Source: Neoechinorhynchus agilis (taxonomy: Eukaryota; Acanthocephala). Taken from it: a DNA stretch of 64,000 bases. Of the stretch, positions 10,743-22,900 are shown piece after piece; the first letter of the stretch is position 1; each line of letters opens with the position of its first letter. The DNA is taken from assembly GCA_051530055.1 (NCBI GenBank), contig CM121343.1, forward strand, positions 7,254,001-7,318,000, given 5' to 3'. The notes under the pieces were generated by a model. The model saw only the letters and a program-made list of their open reading frames with translations, was not told the DNA's origin and did not search any database. The translations under genes and the position numbers were made by a program.

Positions 10743-12262
10743 GTAAAGAGTTTATTAAAGACGTTCTCAGAACCTTCGCCGGGTGCGTCTTAAGCGTTTT
10801 TTAATACGAGGTTCGCGGAACGTCTTTAATAAACTCTTTACCGGGTGATGGCCTAAATAAAAGACTTTTAACCATATTCTCCGGTACCTAATCACATATC
10901 AACATTTTGAACTTTTTATTAAAAGTCTTTTATTTGGGTCTTCACCCGTAAAGAGTTTATTAAAGACGTTCTTCGAACTTCGTTGGGTTCGTCATCAGTT
11001 TGTGAGTTATTAAAATACGCTAACAAACTGATGATGAATCCAGCGAGGTTCGCAGAACGTCTTTAATAAATTCTTTACCGGGTGATGGCCTAAATAAAAG
11101 ACTTTTAACCATATTCCCTGGTACCTCATCACATATCAACATTTTGAACTTTTTATTAAAAGTCTTTTATTTGGGTCTTCACCCGGTAAAGAGTTTATTA
11201 AAGACGTTCTGCGAACTTCGTTGGGTTCATCATCAGTTTGTTAGTTATTAAAATACGCTAACAAACTGATGAGGAATCCAGCGAGGTTAGCAGAACGTCT
11301 TTAATAAATTCTTTACCGGGTGAAGGCCTAAATAGACTTTTAACCATATTCCCTGGTACCTCCTCACATATCAACATTTTGAACTTTTTATTAAAAGCCT
11401 TTTATTTGGGTCTTCGACCCGTAAAGAGTTTATTAAAGACGTTCTGTGAACCTCGTTGGGTTCATCATCAGTTTGCTAGTTATTAAAATACGCTAACAAA
11501 CTGATGAGGAACCCAGCGAGGTTAGCAGAACGTCTTTAATAAGCTCTTTACCGGGTGAAGGCCTAAATAGACTTTTAACCATATTCCCTGGTACCTCCTC
11601 ACATATCAACATTTTGAACTTTTTATTAAAGCTTTTATTTGCTTGACCCGTAAAGAGTTTATTAAAGACGTTTTGTGAACCTCGTTGGGTTCATCATCAG
11701 TTTGCTAGTTATTAAAATACGCTAACAAACTGATGAGGAACCCAGCGAGGTTAGCAGAACGTCTTTAATAAGCTCTTTACCGGGTGAAGGCCTAAATAGA
11801 CTTTTAACCATATTCCCTGGTACCTCCTCACATATCAACATTTTGAACTTTTTATTAAAAGCCTTTTATTTGGGTCTTCGACCCGTAAAGAGTTTATTAA
11901 AGACGTTTTGTGAACCTCGTTGGGTTCATCATCAGTTTGCTAGTTATTAAAATACGCTAACAAACTGATGATGAACCCAGCGAGGTTAGCAGAACGTCTT
12001 TAATAAGCTCTTTACCGGGTGAAGGCCTAAATAGACTTTTAACCATATTCCCTGGTACCTCCTCACATATCGACGTTTTGAACTTTTTATTAACAGTCTT
12101 TTATTTGGGTCTTCAACCGGTAGAGTTTATGAAAGACGTTTTGTGAACCTCGTTGGGTTCCTCATCAGTTTGTGAGTAACTAAAATACGCTAACAAACTG
12201 ATGATGAAGAGCCAACGAAGTTCGCAGAACGTCTTTAATAAGCTCTTTACCGGTTGAAGACT
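10743..12262. repeat. Tandem array of palindromic hammerhead-like units, ~233 bp x 6
   Basis: TAAAGAGTTTATTAAAGACG starts units near 10743, 10949, 11187, 11421, 11651 and 11885 and a variant near 12120; after a shorter first unit the period is about 230-237 bp. Each unit holds two foldbacks. The first runs from TTTATTAAAGACGTTCTGCG through CATCATCAG to its mirror CTGATGATGAA...CAGAACGTCTTTAATAAA, with arms of about 60 bp. The second pairs AAAAGACTTTTAACC with TTAAAAGTCTTTTAT. Both arms of the first foldback carry CUGAUGA followed by GAACC...GGTTC, the layout of a hammerhead core, with GCAGAA in place of the final GAAA. Confidence 0.8.
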
Positions 12263-12616
12263 GTCTTAATGGTGATGCTCCTGACATGTACAATTATTTT
12301 ATCACAAGAATGCAAAACTTTCAGAACTTACAGGTGGCAAAACTAAGAAAAAGGAAATATTTTTTCCCAGAAGATAATAATTCTAGACACAAATTTATAT
12401 GTACTTTTACTCATAGTTCATCATCGGAACAACTTGTATTGACTTTGGATGGGTATAAAAGGATATATACCACAAATCAGTCACGCTAGGACAAATTTGC
12501 AATCGGCTTCATCTTTAAATGTCTCAAGCTTAAAACGCGGAGGAAACTGGATTGAGAAAAAAGCTGTTGATTATATGGGTACGAACGAGGAAATCCAAAG
12601 AGTCAAATGATTGAAG

Positions 12617-12765
12617 ATTGAATTGTTCATGCTTTTTTTGTATGGCAGAAAATTTGAAGTAATTTATAGACTCTGGCATATTCGTGTGTCTTCTTTATCA
12701 AGGTTCCAAAATATTGGAATCAATAAAATCTTTTAATTTTACGCCATACAAAAACAAAGAGTCAA
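12617..12765. repeat. Foldback/MITE-like element, family A copy
   Basis: Terminal inverted repeats TTTTTGTATGGC and GCCATACAAAAA enclose an AT-rich body with AATCAATAAAATCTTTTAAT. It belongs to the same family as the hairpins at 42940-43066, 30905-31080 and 14068-14205 and the half copy at 18545-18665. All share a GAAATT/TTCTTTTAATTTT-type arm, and most have GAATTGTTCATG nearby. No coding content. Confidence 0.6.
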
Positions 12766-13239
12766 ATGGTTATCCATGAGAATTATAAATATAAACACGG
12801 AGAATGTATGAATTTGTATGTCGCTTTGCCGTCAAGGTTCGTGAAACGCATTTGAGACGTAAATTGATGTTTGAGCGTGTTTTTAATAAGAACTAACAAT
12901 GTAACGGTGTGTTTTATTTGGTTGAAAATATCGAAAAGATGTCATTTACTTTAACAAAACACTTTCTTTTAACACAGTTTAAATTCTGCTACCATAATCT
13001 TCTTTAAAGATGTATAAATTTCGGAACAATGATTAGTTGAGCAACTTAGAAGACATGGAAAGTTGATCAATGAGCCTTTTCGGAGAGTTACAGCTAATTT
13101 CTTTTCATCGATTTGCAATATCTCGTTTTAGATTTTGTGCACAGAAGCAATAATACACGCGCGAATTGTTAAATTCGGCATTAAAGCTACTGGCGAAGTT
13201 AGTGATTTTTCTGTTCAGCCAGTAATTTTCATCAATACT

Positions 13240-13386
13240 CTTTTTTGGTCTTCGGTGAGCTGTCACCACCCGGAGAATCATTAATCATTGAATTAAATAT
13301 TTCGGAATCTGAGTTCCCTCTTCCTGAAATATTTAATTCAATAATTAATGATTCTCGGGGCGGTGACAGCTCACCGAAGACCAAAA
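13240..13386. repeat. Long inverted repeat, ~60-bp arms
   Basis: The arm starting GGTCTTCGGTGAGCTGTCAC at about 13244 is repeated as its reverse complement ending near 13383, with a ~20-bp loop around 13308-13330. Arms are nearly identical, so the palindrome is recent or kept by gene conversion. The frame across it (67 codons, minus) is palindromic and not taken as a gene. Confidence 0.85.
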
Positions 13387-13424
13387 TTAGATTCCCCCGA
13401 ATGTAATTCTCGAAGAAATACTCT

Positions 13425-13545
13425 TTAATGTTCATTGCGAATTTTCAAGGCCTCAGCCTCCTTCTCAAGCATTGCTCGTCTTACAAGCAATGCTTGAGAA
13501 GGAAGCTGAGGCCTTGAAGATTCGCAATGAAGAGTTCAATAATAA
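13425..13545. repeat. Second long inverted repeat, ~47-bp arms
   Basis: TCATTGCGAATTTTCAAGG at about 13432 pairs with CCTTGAAGATTCGCAATGA ending near 13530, around a ~9-bp loop at CGTCTTACA. Flanking ACTCTTTAATGT and GAAGAGTTCAAT extend the pairing imperfectly. It lies 40 bp from the previous hairpin, with unrelated sequence. Confidence 0.85.
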
Positions 13546-13745
13546 AACTCAAGTGTGTGTTACAATTCGCCATTGAGAATACACATCCATTCGAAGGAAC
13601 AATTGGATAGAAGTACTCTTTTATTGTAAAGATCTAAAATAAAGAAAACACCCATATTACCGCCTCTTTTAACAAAATACAAAACGATCTAGTTTCAAAA
13701 CACAGATTCGATCAATATAATCGCGATGGAATAAATGGATTTTGT

Positions 13746-15981
13746 TCAAATTGTCTTTGACTTATTAAACGACTTAACCATTTTAAAAATAAGCTCTTAA
13801 GCGAATCCATCAAATGTGAATAGGTACCAGAAAGTGCTTATACCTTTCCATCCACGCATGCACAGTATTTTCCCCTCGTATGGATCATTGAATGTATCCG
13901 CTGTTGGCTCATCTTCCGGCAAATGATATTCCTCGAAAAACGGGTGTTCTAAAGCTTTCTCTGCAGTCGGTCTTTCTGATGGGTTGAGTTTGAGTAAACT
14001 CTCCAAGAGGCTGACACCTTAATGAAAAAAAACATTAGAGGGGATTTTATGAAATGTTTGACAGTGAAAAATTGAAGGAATTTTATTTCGCAACAATCTA
14101 AAAAGCTCCTGTAAGAAGTATTTTACTCGCACTTGAATGGGCGAATAAAACACGCAGAAACCAATAGGATTTAATAAAATTCCTTCAATTTTTCACCGTC
14201 ATAAACAAACATTTTATGAAATCAAACCATACTGACCGTGTGGCGATAAGGTTGAAAATATTTCCGAGAACGGTTTTCGTTCAATTTCTCGTTGTTTTTC
14301 AATATAATTAATTGCCTTTTTTGAAGCTCATATCAATATTTTATGGAACGGAACTTACACTGGGATCAAAATGTAGTCGGAGTTGCTCAGAATCAGGCGG
14401 CGTGACTTTTTCTAATATGCACGAAAGTTGATGTAGTTCTAAGGAAAAGATAAGAATTCTAGACAAAGTAAGCTACTAACGGCTGGATCCCGGGAAAATG
14501 GGCTGACCCTTGATAATCTCCCCCATGATGCATCCAACTGACCAGATATCCGCTTAAGTAGACAAAGTATAATCGTCCACTATAAAAGTTAATTAAAATG
14601 CTTACCTGTTGCGTCGTAATGTGTTGGATTAAACAAAAGTTCAGGCGCCCTCCACCACCGTGTGGCAACGTATCCGGTCATCATTTCGGATTGTGACTGT
14701 CTAGCCAAGCCAAAATCCAAGATCTTACATTGAGTATTGAATCTTATCAACTGATTTTGAACCAATATACTCACATATGTATTAAGATCATCATCCAGCC
14801 CAATATTGCTCGGCTTAAGGTCCTAAAGATTAAAAATAATCAAAAACTTATCATGGTAAAATCAATACCCGGTGTATTATACCAGCCGAATGAATGTACT
14901 ACTCGAACGCTTTGGTTTTTAGAGGCTAACTCTTAAAAAGACTAACCTTTAGTGATCTTATAATCGAATATATGATTAATCGAATCTGATCTTCGCTTTC
15001 AAGTAATCCACTTTGAATTACTTTGTTTAAATCATACGGCACATACGGGAATACCAGATAGCTGTAAAATCGAATTCTAAATATCTTATTTATTCCAACG
15101 AAGTGTTTACATGCTTTCAAAGAGTTCAACTGAAGAGTCTGGACTGAATGCGTCAATCAATTCAATCACCTACAAATTAAAAGCGATAGAAAAAAATTAA
15201 AATATTTGATGTAAGCTTGACAGTCCTAAAGGTTTTGATCTTTTAAATATCAATTACAAATTAAATAACATTGAGCCGTAAATATTTGTTAAAGTTCCAT
15301 TCCCGATGCATCCGCCCACTCACTGCCATAACAACTTGCTTTCACTTAGATACTTTTTCTATGCTCCGCATTTTGTTTTCGCTCAATATTTACAATTTTG
15401 TGGATACCAAGTCCGGCGAGAATCAGTTCACTAAACTTACTACATGAACAAACCCGAGCTAAATGGGTTTCTAGCTGCTCCTCTCTATATAAGGAAAATT
15501 AAACATGATCGTGAATTTCAACTATATGGAAAAGTGAGCATTCGAACTAAGAACGAAGGTCCTATTGAAAGCTGCATTGCACATTAAACGTGATTTTAAA
15601 CGAAACATTGAAGAGAATTTGCCTGGTAAATTATTACGACTAAGATTAACCGTGTATATAAGCATACCCCGGACTCTTGATTATTCAGAGTTTGAAGTAG
15701 TTTGAGTTCTCTATAAGTTCGTTTAATGGTCACAATATCTTGAAATGGTCGGATTAGTTTTTTGATGGCTAATTTTGTGTCCCCAGATCGATTAGTTCCT
15801 AAACTAATGGGCCTGTGAAACGATTCCTGACTTACGATTTGCTTTACGCTACGCTTCCATAAGCGCCCGATCCAATAAATTTTATGATTTGATAACATTG
15901 AGGTACATTAAATATACAGTGGCCTACATTTTGAGTGTGCCACTGTTGCTCATAGCATTCAGGTTTTTGATCTTGACTCAT
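13746..15981 (-). CDS. p38-type mitogen-activated protein kinase
   Basis: Stress-activated Ser/Thr kinase, switched on by MKK3/6-type kinases. Twelve exons in consistent phase give 375 residues (human p38-alpha 360): 15981-15848, 15812-15668, 15169-15111, 15076-14947, 14898-14869, 14822-14775, 14723-14606, 14552-14481, 14438-14361, 14326-14237, 14017-13844, 13795-13746. Features in order: glycine loop [14 protein letters not shown] with the ATP-binding Lys; [25 protein letters not shown] catalytic loop; ILDFGLAR; activation loop [33 protein letters not shown] common-docking region; C-terminal WKELIF. The TGY dual-phosphorylation motif identifies the p38 class. TRWW replaces the usual TRWY. 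One exon is only 30 nt. AATAAA lies at about 13620 on this strand. The start is divergent from the 16290 ORF, 308 bp away. Confidence 0.93.
14068..14205. repeat. Foldback element inside p38 intron 10
   Basis: GTGAAAAATTGAAGGAATTT near 14068 is mirrored by AAATTCCTTCAATTTTTCAC ending near 14203. The hairpin accounts for most of the 219-nt intron between p38 exons 10 and 11, whereas most other introns of this gene are 34-53 nt. Member of family A. Confidence 0.75.
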
Positions 15982-16289
15982 ATACTTGAACTTGTATCTC
16001 GAAGGCAACATTATGCAGTTGTAGGAGGGCGGAACACTCATTAATTCCTGGAACACCAAGATTTCGGCTGCAAGGAGCAGGATCCGAGTAAACGGAACAA
16101 AAATGAGTAACCTGTAGTCTTGACATTTTCAGTAGTGTCAAGTAGTGCACACAAGAGAATGAGTAATTGCTACACTGTTTTGCCTTCCAAAAGGTACAGA
16201 AAACTGCGAAAAGAAAAGGTTGAGTCTTAGCTCAAACAACTTTGAGAACCTAAATCTGCAGAACTAGCAGAGGAGAGAGCATCCAAACC

Positions 16290-17643
16290 ATGTTCGGTGA
16301 AAGCAATAACATTATTGCAAGCATCGAAGCTATGCATCTCGGTGAATCGCCAATCGCTACTCTTGCTCACAATGAGCTAATGAGCGAGCTAAAAAATGTA
16401 CTGCAAAAACACTTTTCAAACGACAAGGAACAATACGTGTCCGGGCCTTTCGTGAACGTCCAAGTCAGCGAATACGATTTACGCATTATTTATAAGAGTG
16501 TACAGAGGCCAGATCAAGTATTTCCTATAAAGTTCCTCATATATACTGGAGCGATCAGAAAAGTACTAATGGGATCGAACTCAACATTCGAAACTTTAGA
16601 TAATATATTTGGTGAAAATAGAAAGGATGTCACTGCAGTACTTCATCCACCACTTCTTGTCCTGATCTTTAAGGGATTTGGAAATTATATTTGTCATGTT
16701 CTTGCTACCAATAACGACAGTGATGCGCTGAAAATCGTCAATGTTCTAAAGGTTGTTTCCACTAATCCGGCAAAATCCTTACAACAGTTTACTTCAGTTC
16801 CTACTTCATCAAATGCTGCTTCAAGAGTCTCGTCCGAATCGACGAGCCAATCGACTCGCGCTGACAGGATTCGACATAGTTCAAGTCGAAGCTCATCTAC
16901 GTTCAACACAGATCACAACCAAGCTGGACGATTTATAGTTCGAACAGAAGATGGAAGCATATTGAACGAAGAGGAAATAAGAAAAAATCCAAATATAATG
17001 CGAGCTTTGAACCTAGCCGATCAACTGATCGATACAAATCAATCTAAACAAACGTCCAATCCAATGAACATGCCCACTGGTGCACCTTACGACCAACATC
17101 AACAGAATTTCGGTCAAAATCCACCAAATATCTTTGTAAAATATATGGATAACAATGGTGATCAGAACGACGAAGAAGATGAAATCGTTATCAGGGAACG
17201 AAATTCCAGATATAGGCAGCCGTCCACAGGGGTAATATCCAATCCATTAGTGGTGGAACGATGGCTACCATCCTGCAATCTTCCCACACAATGTGAGAAG
17301 CCGACGAAATTCATTTTGCCATTGACCGTTAAAGAAGTTAAGCTGATAACGCCCAAGCCAATAGTTATCCAACAATTGAGGCCGGTTTTTAAAACACGAA
17401 AGCGGGTAGTCGCAGGTGGTGAGTCAAAAACCACCAAACGTTCTGAAGACCGGATCATACCGAACGAAAGGAATTTTAGAATGGGGATCTTTCCTTGCTT
17501 TTGATAGGGTCGATGCACTTTGTGCCGAAAGCAAGAGGAAGTCAAACAGACGATGGTATGATCGTGAACGTGTGATTACCCACTTTAGACCTAGACGTTA
17601 CAAATACAGTCGATCACTCGACTTAGATATCGATAACTTGTGA
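16290..17643 (+). CDS. Unknown protein, possible PTB-like N-terminal domain
   Basis: An unbroken 404-codon frame starts at ATG 16290. Residues about 20-150 look folded; the segment ending YICHVLATNNDSDALKIV resembles the last strand and helix of phosphotyrosine-binding (PTB/PID) domains, but this is only a pattern match. Residues 165-215 are rich in Ser, Thr and Arg; residues 270-300 are acidic (QNDEEDEIVIRE). The rest is low-complexity and basic. A second frame continues beyond the stop (17508-17643, basic, ending DLDIDNL) and an acceptor-like TTTTGATAG precedes it, so the true C-terminus may be spliced; no phase-consistent donor was found. AATAAA occurs near 17651 and 17680. It is divergent from p38 across 308 bp, which may be a shared promoter. 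Confidence 0.6.
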
Positions 17644-17761
17644 AAGAGCAATAAAGTTGCGCAGAGATAAGTCTTCAATAAAATATTTTCATAAGAAATA
17701 AAAGTCCGGGGTATGCGCCGCTTAGTTCGCGGCACTAGAATTCCAAAACATGCCATGACGC

Positions 17762-18022
17762 TTAAACCGTATTTGATACTTCGTTTAATATTGATTTGCT
17801 CGTGTAAATAAGGTAAACTTCTCCAACGAATATAGAATGGATCCAATTATTACATTTCCATGTAATTTTGAGGAATTCAGTATGAGCCACGGCTTTGCTC
17901 AGAAACTCATCCAACGATTTTTGTTCCTTTGGAATATAAAAATAACAAGTTTTATTATTTGTAGTTAAGAAATTAGACCCATGTACCTTTGGGTCATCTC
18001 CGTAGAAAAAACCTAACTTCAA
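17762..18022 (-). CDS. Possible 3' end of an unrecognised minus-strand gene
   Basis: The 86-codon frame contains KEQKSLDEFLSKAVAHTEFL, which looks protein-like. Plausible short introns sit on both sides: CAAAG|GTACAT...CCAAAG|GAA upstream, and GAAAT|GTAATA...GAAG|TTTACC downstream. Using both gives a continuous frame from GDDPKEQK to a TAA at 17765. No family is recognised and no upstream exon was found, so this may be chance. It would converge on the 404-codon gene. Confidence 0.25.
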   Translation of the reverse strand: MKLGFFYGDDPKVHGSNFLTTNNKTCYFYIPKEQKSLDEFLSKAVAHTEFLKITWKCNNWIHSIFVGEVYLIYTSKSILNEVSNTV

Positions 18023-18029
18023 ATAGAAT

Positions 18030-19290
18030 TAGCGACAATCCAGTGATTGATTATTGGAATTTAACATACTTTACGCTTACATAACATTTCGTATAACGTC
18101 TACGAGTTTGTAAAACCGACACATAATCGATGAAATTGATATGAAAATCTTTGCTAATTGACTCGGTGTGTGTTTTAAGGTCCAAGTGATTAAATAGAAG
18201 TCAACTTGCAGTTTAATTTGAAGATAAAAACCAAGTTGGGACACTAGTTGTGGGTAAAAAATCCAATTATCAATTATAAAACGAACATAAAATGTTTTAT
18301 ATTCCTAAGGCAACATTAAATCAATAGAGATTACCAGAGATTACAGTTCTAATCTTATCATTAAGCTATAAGTCATGTCGAAAGTACTCAACTAAATTTG
18401 TTTTACTTTATTATAAAAAGTTATCGTATAGTTCGAATATTTGCGATCCTAGTTGTTGCGACAAATTAAACCCCCAGTTTTGTACGAATCGACGCTCATT
18501 CGTTTTTCGATTGCTTTAGAGCTGTGGCTGCTAAAATGTTTGTTTCGAACCATCACAGGATTGTATATATATGGAGGAAAATTAAAAGAATTTATTGATT
18601 GCGATATTTCGGCACTTTCCACCATATAAGAACATGAACAATTAAATCTTCAAACAGTCATAGAATTGTTGATCATGCGAAACCTGTTGAAATCCATTCA
18701 ATTGAGACAAAAAAAGTTCTTTTTATTTCATGAGCTAAGACGAAGATGGTTTAAGAGAAAGATTTGAATCAAGGCAATGGAATTTAACTCGGCCGATAAG
18801 ATTAGGTGTGGATCAATGCGAAAAGGATTCAAGCGAGTTTGTAAAGGTTGGTGTACGCTGAGGATATGAATTGCGCATTCATTTTTCAAAGATGATCCAT
18901 GAAGAAATCACAATTAATACATGGCAAAACCCGACAAATTCGTTTATTTTTCCAGAAAAGTTCGTGTTCAAAACAATAATATTCGGCGGATATATAAAGA
19001 TGTACCTAAAAAACGAATTGGACATATTGATTTTGTTGATTTGTCGTGGTGTTACTGTCTAAATGGACAGCGGACGATTGCGTAAACGAAAGGAATGGGC
19101 GGTGCTGAGAGAGGGAATCTAGGTTAAAATTTAAAAGGAATGTAAAAGGTGTAAGAGATCTACCTGTCTAACAGGCAGTAAAGCGGAAGCTTTTCAGTGT
19201 AGACGCGACGAAAAAGCTAAGAAATTTTGGGGCGGTAAGGTAAAGGGGCGACTTAACGCCAATTGATTGTATTTTACACGAATAAGAACA
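18030..19290. other. Intergenic stretch, one half-copy of a foldback repeat
   Basis: No convincing gene. At about 18545-18665 the phrases GGAAAATTAAAAGAATTTAT and ACATGAACAATTAAATCTTC match one arm and the flank of repeat family A, so a half element is present. Confidence 0.4.
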
Positions 19291-19299
19291 TCCTTCTGC

Positions 19300-19674
19300 T
19301 TAGACAAGTGCATTTAAAGAGTTCAAAAGTTCAAGTTTTAGAAAGGTCACTCGTTGTTTCTTGCACTCAAGAATAGTGAAGACGGGCATCCTCTTTCTCA
19401 TTTTCTCGTCTAATAGCACAATGGCGGCAGTTGTGCCGTACAGATCCTCAGATACACAGGAATCTCTCAAATGATCCCCGATTTGCGCATTATGTCACGA
19501 ATCCCGCGCCTCAAGCACTGTCGCCCTTCCAGACAAACAGCGCTTCGCTCTGACATTGACGGCGTTCCGACGACCTCGGTATTTACGGATCACTTTCGCT
19601 CTGCCATAAGATCCATCCCAGATATGGTGGAATCGATAGCCCTCCTCCTCCTCCACCAACGATGACCGTGCCAT
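19300..19674 (-). CDS. Hypothetical small basic protein, two exons
   Basis: On the minus strand a frame from ATG 19674 to TAA 19300 is interrupted by a single TGA that falls inside a 33-nt GT-AG segment (GATTC|GTGACA...TTTGAG|AGATTCC). Removing it keeps the frame and gives 113 residues. The N-terminal part is basic (YGRAKVIRKYRGRRN); the C-terminal part reads DLYGTTAAIVLLDEKMRKRM. The region is more GC-rich than its surroundings. The RGRRN stretch recalls mitochondrial ribosomal protein L20, but the remainder does not match, so I assign no function. A competing 64-codon plus-strand ORF overlaps it. Confidence 0.3.
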
Positions 19675-19974
19675 ACACGCGACATAATAAAAGGCGACAG
19701 CGGTGGCGCGGCGGTAACGATGTGATGATTAATCACTATATCCTCGTTATCTGTCTCCTTTCCGCATGGAAAACTAGGAGGCAGTCAATGGAGGGGAGGG
19801 AGAATGCTATCGTCGTTATTAGTTGGAAAAATAGGCGTATGCACGTTTGTCCTACTTGTTTAAACAGAGAAACTCTTACATCCACGCTATTGGACTTTTG
19901 AATGGCATATTCCCGATTATTGATTCCATTCAACGACAAAACTCAGCTACCAATGCCCATCACGCCAAGTGTGT

Positions 19975-22900
19975 GAAACTTCTTTTATAAAGGAACCGAC
20001 GTTGATCTACTTTTTTGTCTTACAAGAGTCGTCTTCTCGAGACTTTGATCAAATTGATCACCGATCGTTGCCTTGCTCTCCAATCAATGATTTCTATTCC
20101 CTTTTTTTCTTCTTTTTTATTAAGGAACCGACGTTAATCTCCTTTTTTGTCTTACAATAGTCGTCTTCTCGAGACTTTGATCAAATTGATCACCGATCGT
20201 TGCCTTGCTCTCCAATCAATGATTTCTATTCCCTTTTTTTCTTCTTTTTTATTAAGGAACCGACGTTAATCTCCTTTTTTGTCTTACAATAGTCGTCTTC
20301 TCGAGACTGATCAAATTGATCACCGATCGTTGCCTTGCTCTCCAATCAATGATTTCTATTCCCTTTTTTTCTTCTTTTTTATTAAGGAACCGACGTTAAT
20401 CTCCTTTTTGTCTTACAAAGTCGTCTTTTTTCTTTTTATGGAACCGACTTACTCCTCCCAAAACACTTTTTGTCTTACAATAGTCGTCTTCTCGAGACTT
20501 TGATCAAATTGATCACCGATCGTTGCCTTGCTCTCCAATCAATGATTTCTATTCCCTTTTTTTCTTCTTTTTTATTAAGGAACCGACGTTAATCTCCTTT
20601 TTTGTCTTACAATAGTCGTGTTCTCGAAATTTTGATCAAATTGATCACCGATCGTTGCCTTGCTCTCCAATCAATGATTTCTATTCCCTTTTTTTCTTCT
20701 TTTTTATAGGAACCGACGTTAATCTCCTTTTTTGTCTTACAATAGTCGTCTTCTCGAGACTTTGATCAAATTGATCACCGATCGTTGCCTTGCTCTCCAA
20801 TCAATGATTTCTATTCCCTTTTTTTCTTCTTTTTTATTAAGGAACCGACGTTAATCTCCTTTTTTGTCTTACAATAGTCGTCTTCTCGAAACTTTGATCA
20901 AATTGATCACCGATCGTTGCCTTGCTCTCCAATCAATGATTTCTATTCCCTTTTTTTCTTCTTTTTTATTAAGGAACCGACGTTAATCTCCTTTTTTGTC
21001 TTACAATAGTCGTCTTCTCGAAACTTTGATCAAATTGATCACCGATCGTTGCCTTGCTCTCCAATCAATGATTTCTATTCCCTTTTTTTCTTCTTTTTTA
21101 TTAAGGAACCGACGTTAATCTCCTTTTTTGTCTTACAATAGTCGTGTTCTCGAAATTTTGTTCAAATTGATCACCGATCGTTGCCTTGCTCTCCAATCAA
21201 TGATTTCTATTCCCTTTTTTTCTTCTTTTTTATTAAGGAACCGACGTTAATCTCCTTTTTTGTCTTACAATAGTCGTGTTCTCGAAACTTTGATCAAATT
21301 GATCACCGATCGTTGCCTTGCTCTCCAATCAATGATTTCTATTCCCTTTTTTTCTTCTTTTTTATTAAGGAACCGACGTTAATCTCCTTTTTTGTCTTAC
21401 AATAGTCGTCTTCTCGAGACTTTGATCAAATTGATCACCGATCGTTGCCTTGCTCTCCAATCAATGATTTCTATTCCCTTTTTTTCTTCTTTTTTATTAA
21501 GGAACCGACGTTAATCTCCTTTTTTGTCTTACAATAGTCGTCTTCTCGAGACTGATCAAATTGATCACCGATCGTTGCCTTGCTCTCCAATCAATGATTT
21601 CTATTCCCTTTTTTTCTTCTTTTTTATTAAGGAACCGACGTTAATCTCCTTTTTTGTCTTACAATAGTCGTCTTCTCGAGACTTTGATCAAATTGATCAC
21701 CGATCGTTGCCTTGCTCTCCAATCAATGATTTCTATTCTCTTTTCTTCTTTTTTTATTAAGGAACCGACGTTAATCTCCTTTTTTGTCTTACAAGAGTCG
21801 TCTTCTCGAGATTTTGATCAAATTGATCACCGATCGTTGCCTTGCTCTCCAATCAATGATTTCTATTCTTTCTTCTTTTTTTATTAAGGAACCGACGTTG
21901 ATCTCCTTTTTTGTCTTACAATAGTCGTCTTCTCGAGACTTTGATCAAATTGATCACCGATCGTTGCCTTGCTCTCCAATCAATGATTTCTATTCCCTTT
22001 TTTTCTTCTTTTTTTATTAAGGAACCGACGTTAATCTCCTTTTTTGTCTTACAATAGTCGTCTTCTCGAGACTTTGATCAAATTGATCACCGATCGTTGC
22101 CTTGCTCTCCAATCAATGATTTCTATTCCCTTTTTTTCTTCTTTTTTTATTAAGGAACCGACGTTAATCTCCTTTTTTGTCTTACAATAGTCGTCTTCTC
22201 GAGACTTTGATCAAATTGATCACCGATCGTTGCCTTGCTCTCCAATCAATGATTTCTATTCCCTTTTTTTCTTCTTTTTTTATTAAGGAACCGACGTTAA
22301 TCTCCTTTTTTGTCTTACAATAGTCGTCTTCTCGAGACTTTGATCAAATTGATCACCGATCGTTGCCTTGCTCTCCAATCAATGATTTCTATTCCCTTTT
22401 TTCTTCTTTTTTATTAAGGAACCGACGTTAATCTCCTTTTTTGTCTTACAATAGTCGTCTTCTCGAAACTTTGATCAAATTGATCACCGATCGTTGCCTT
22501 GCTCTCCAATCAATGATTTCTATTCCCTTTTTTTCTTCTTTTTTATTAAGGAACCGACGTTAATCTCCTTTTTTGTCTTACAATAGTCGTGTTCTCGAAA
22601 TTTTGTTCAAATTGATCACCGATCGTTGCCTTGCTCTCCAATCAATGATTTCTATTCCCTTTTTTTCTTCTTTTTTATTAAGGAACCGACGTTAATCTCC
22701 TTTTTTGTCTTACAATAGTCGTCTTCTCGAGACTTTGATCAAATTGATCACCGATCGTTGCCTTGCTCTCCAATCAATGATTTCTATTCCCTTTTTTTCT
22801 TCTTTTTTATTAAGGAACCGACGTTAATCTCCTTTTTTGTCTTACAATAGTCGTCTTCTCGAGACTTTGATCAAATTGATCACCGATCGTTGCCTTGCTC

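Noticed and set aside
19500-19674. Similarity of YGRAKVIRKYRGRRN to mitochondrial ribosomal protein L20
   Set aside because: Only the RGR(R/K)N block and its immediate surroundings match; the C-terminal half does not fit the family.
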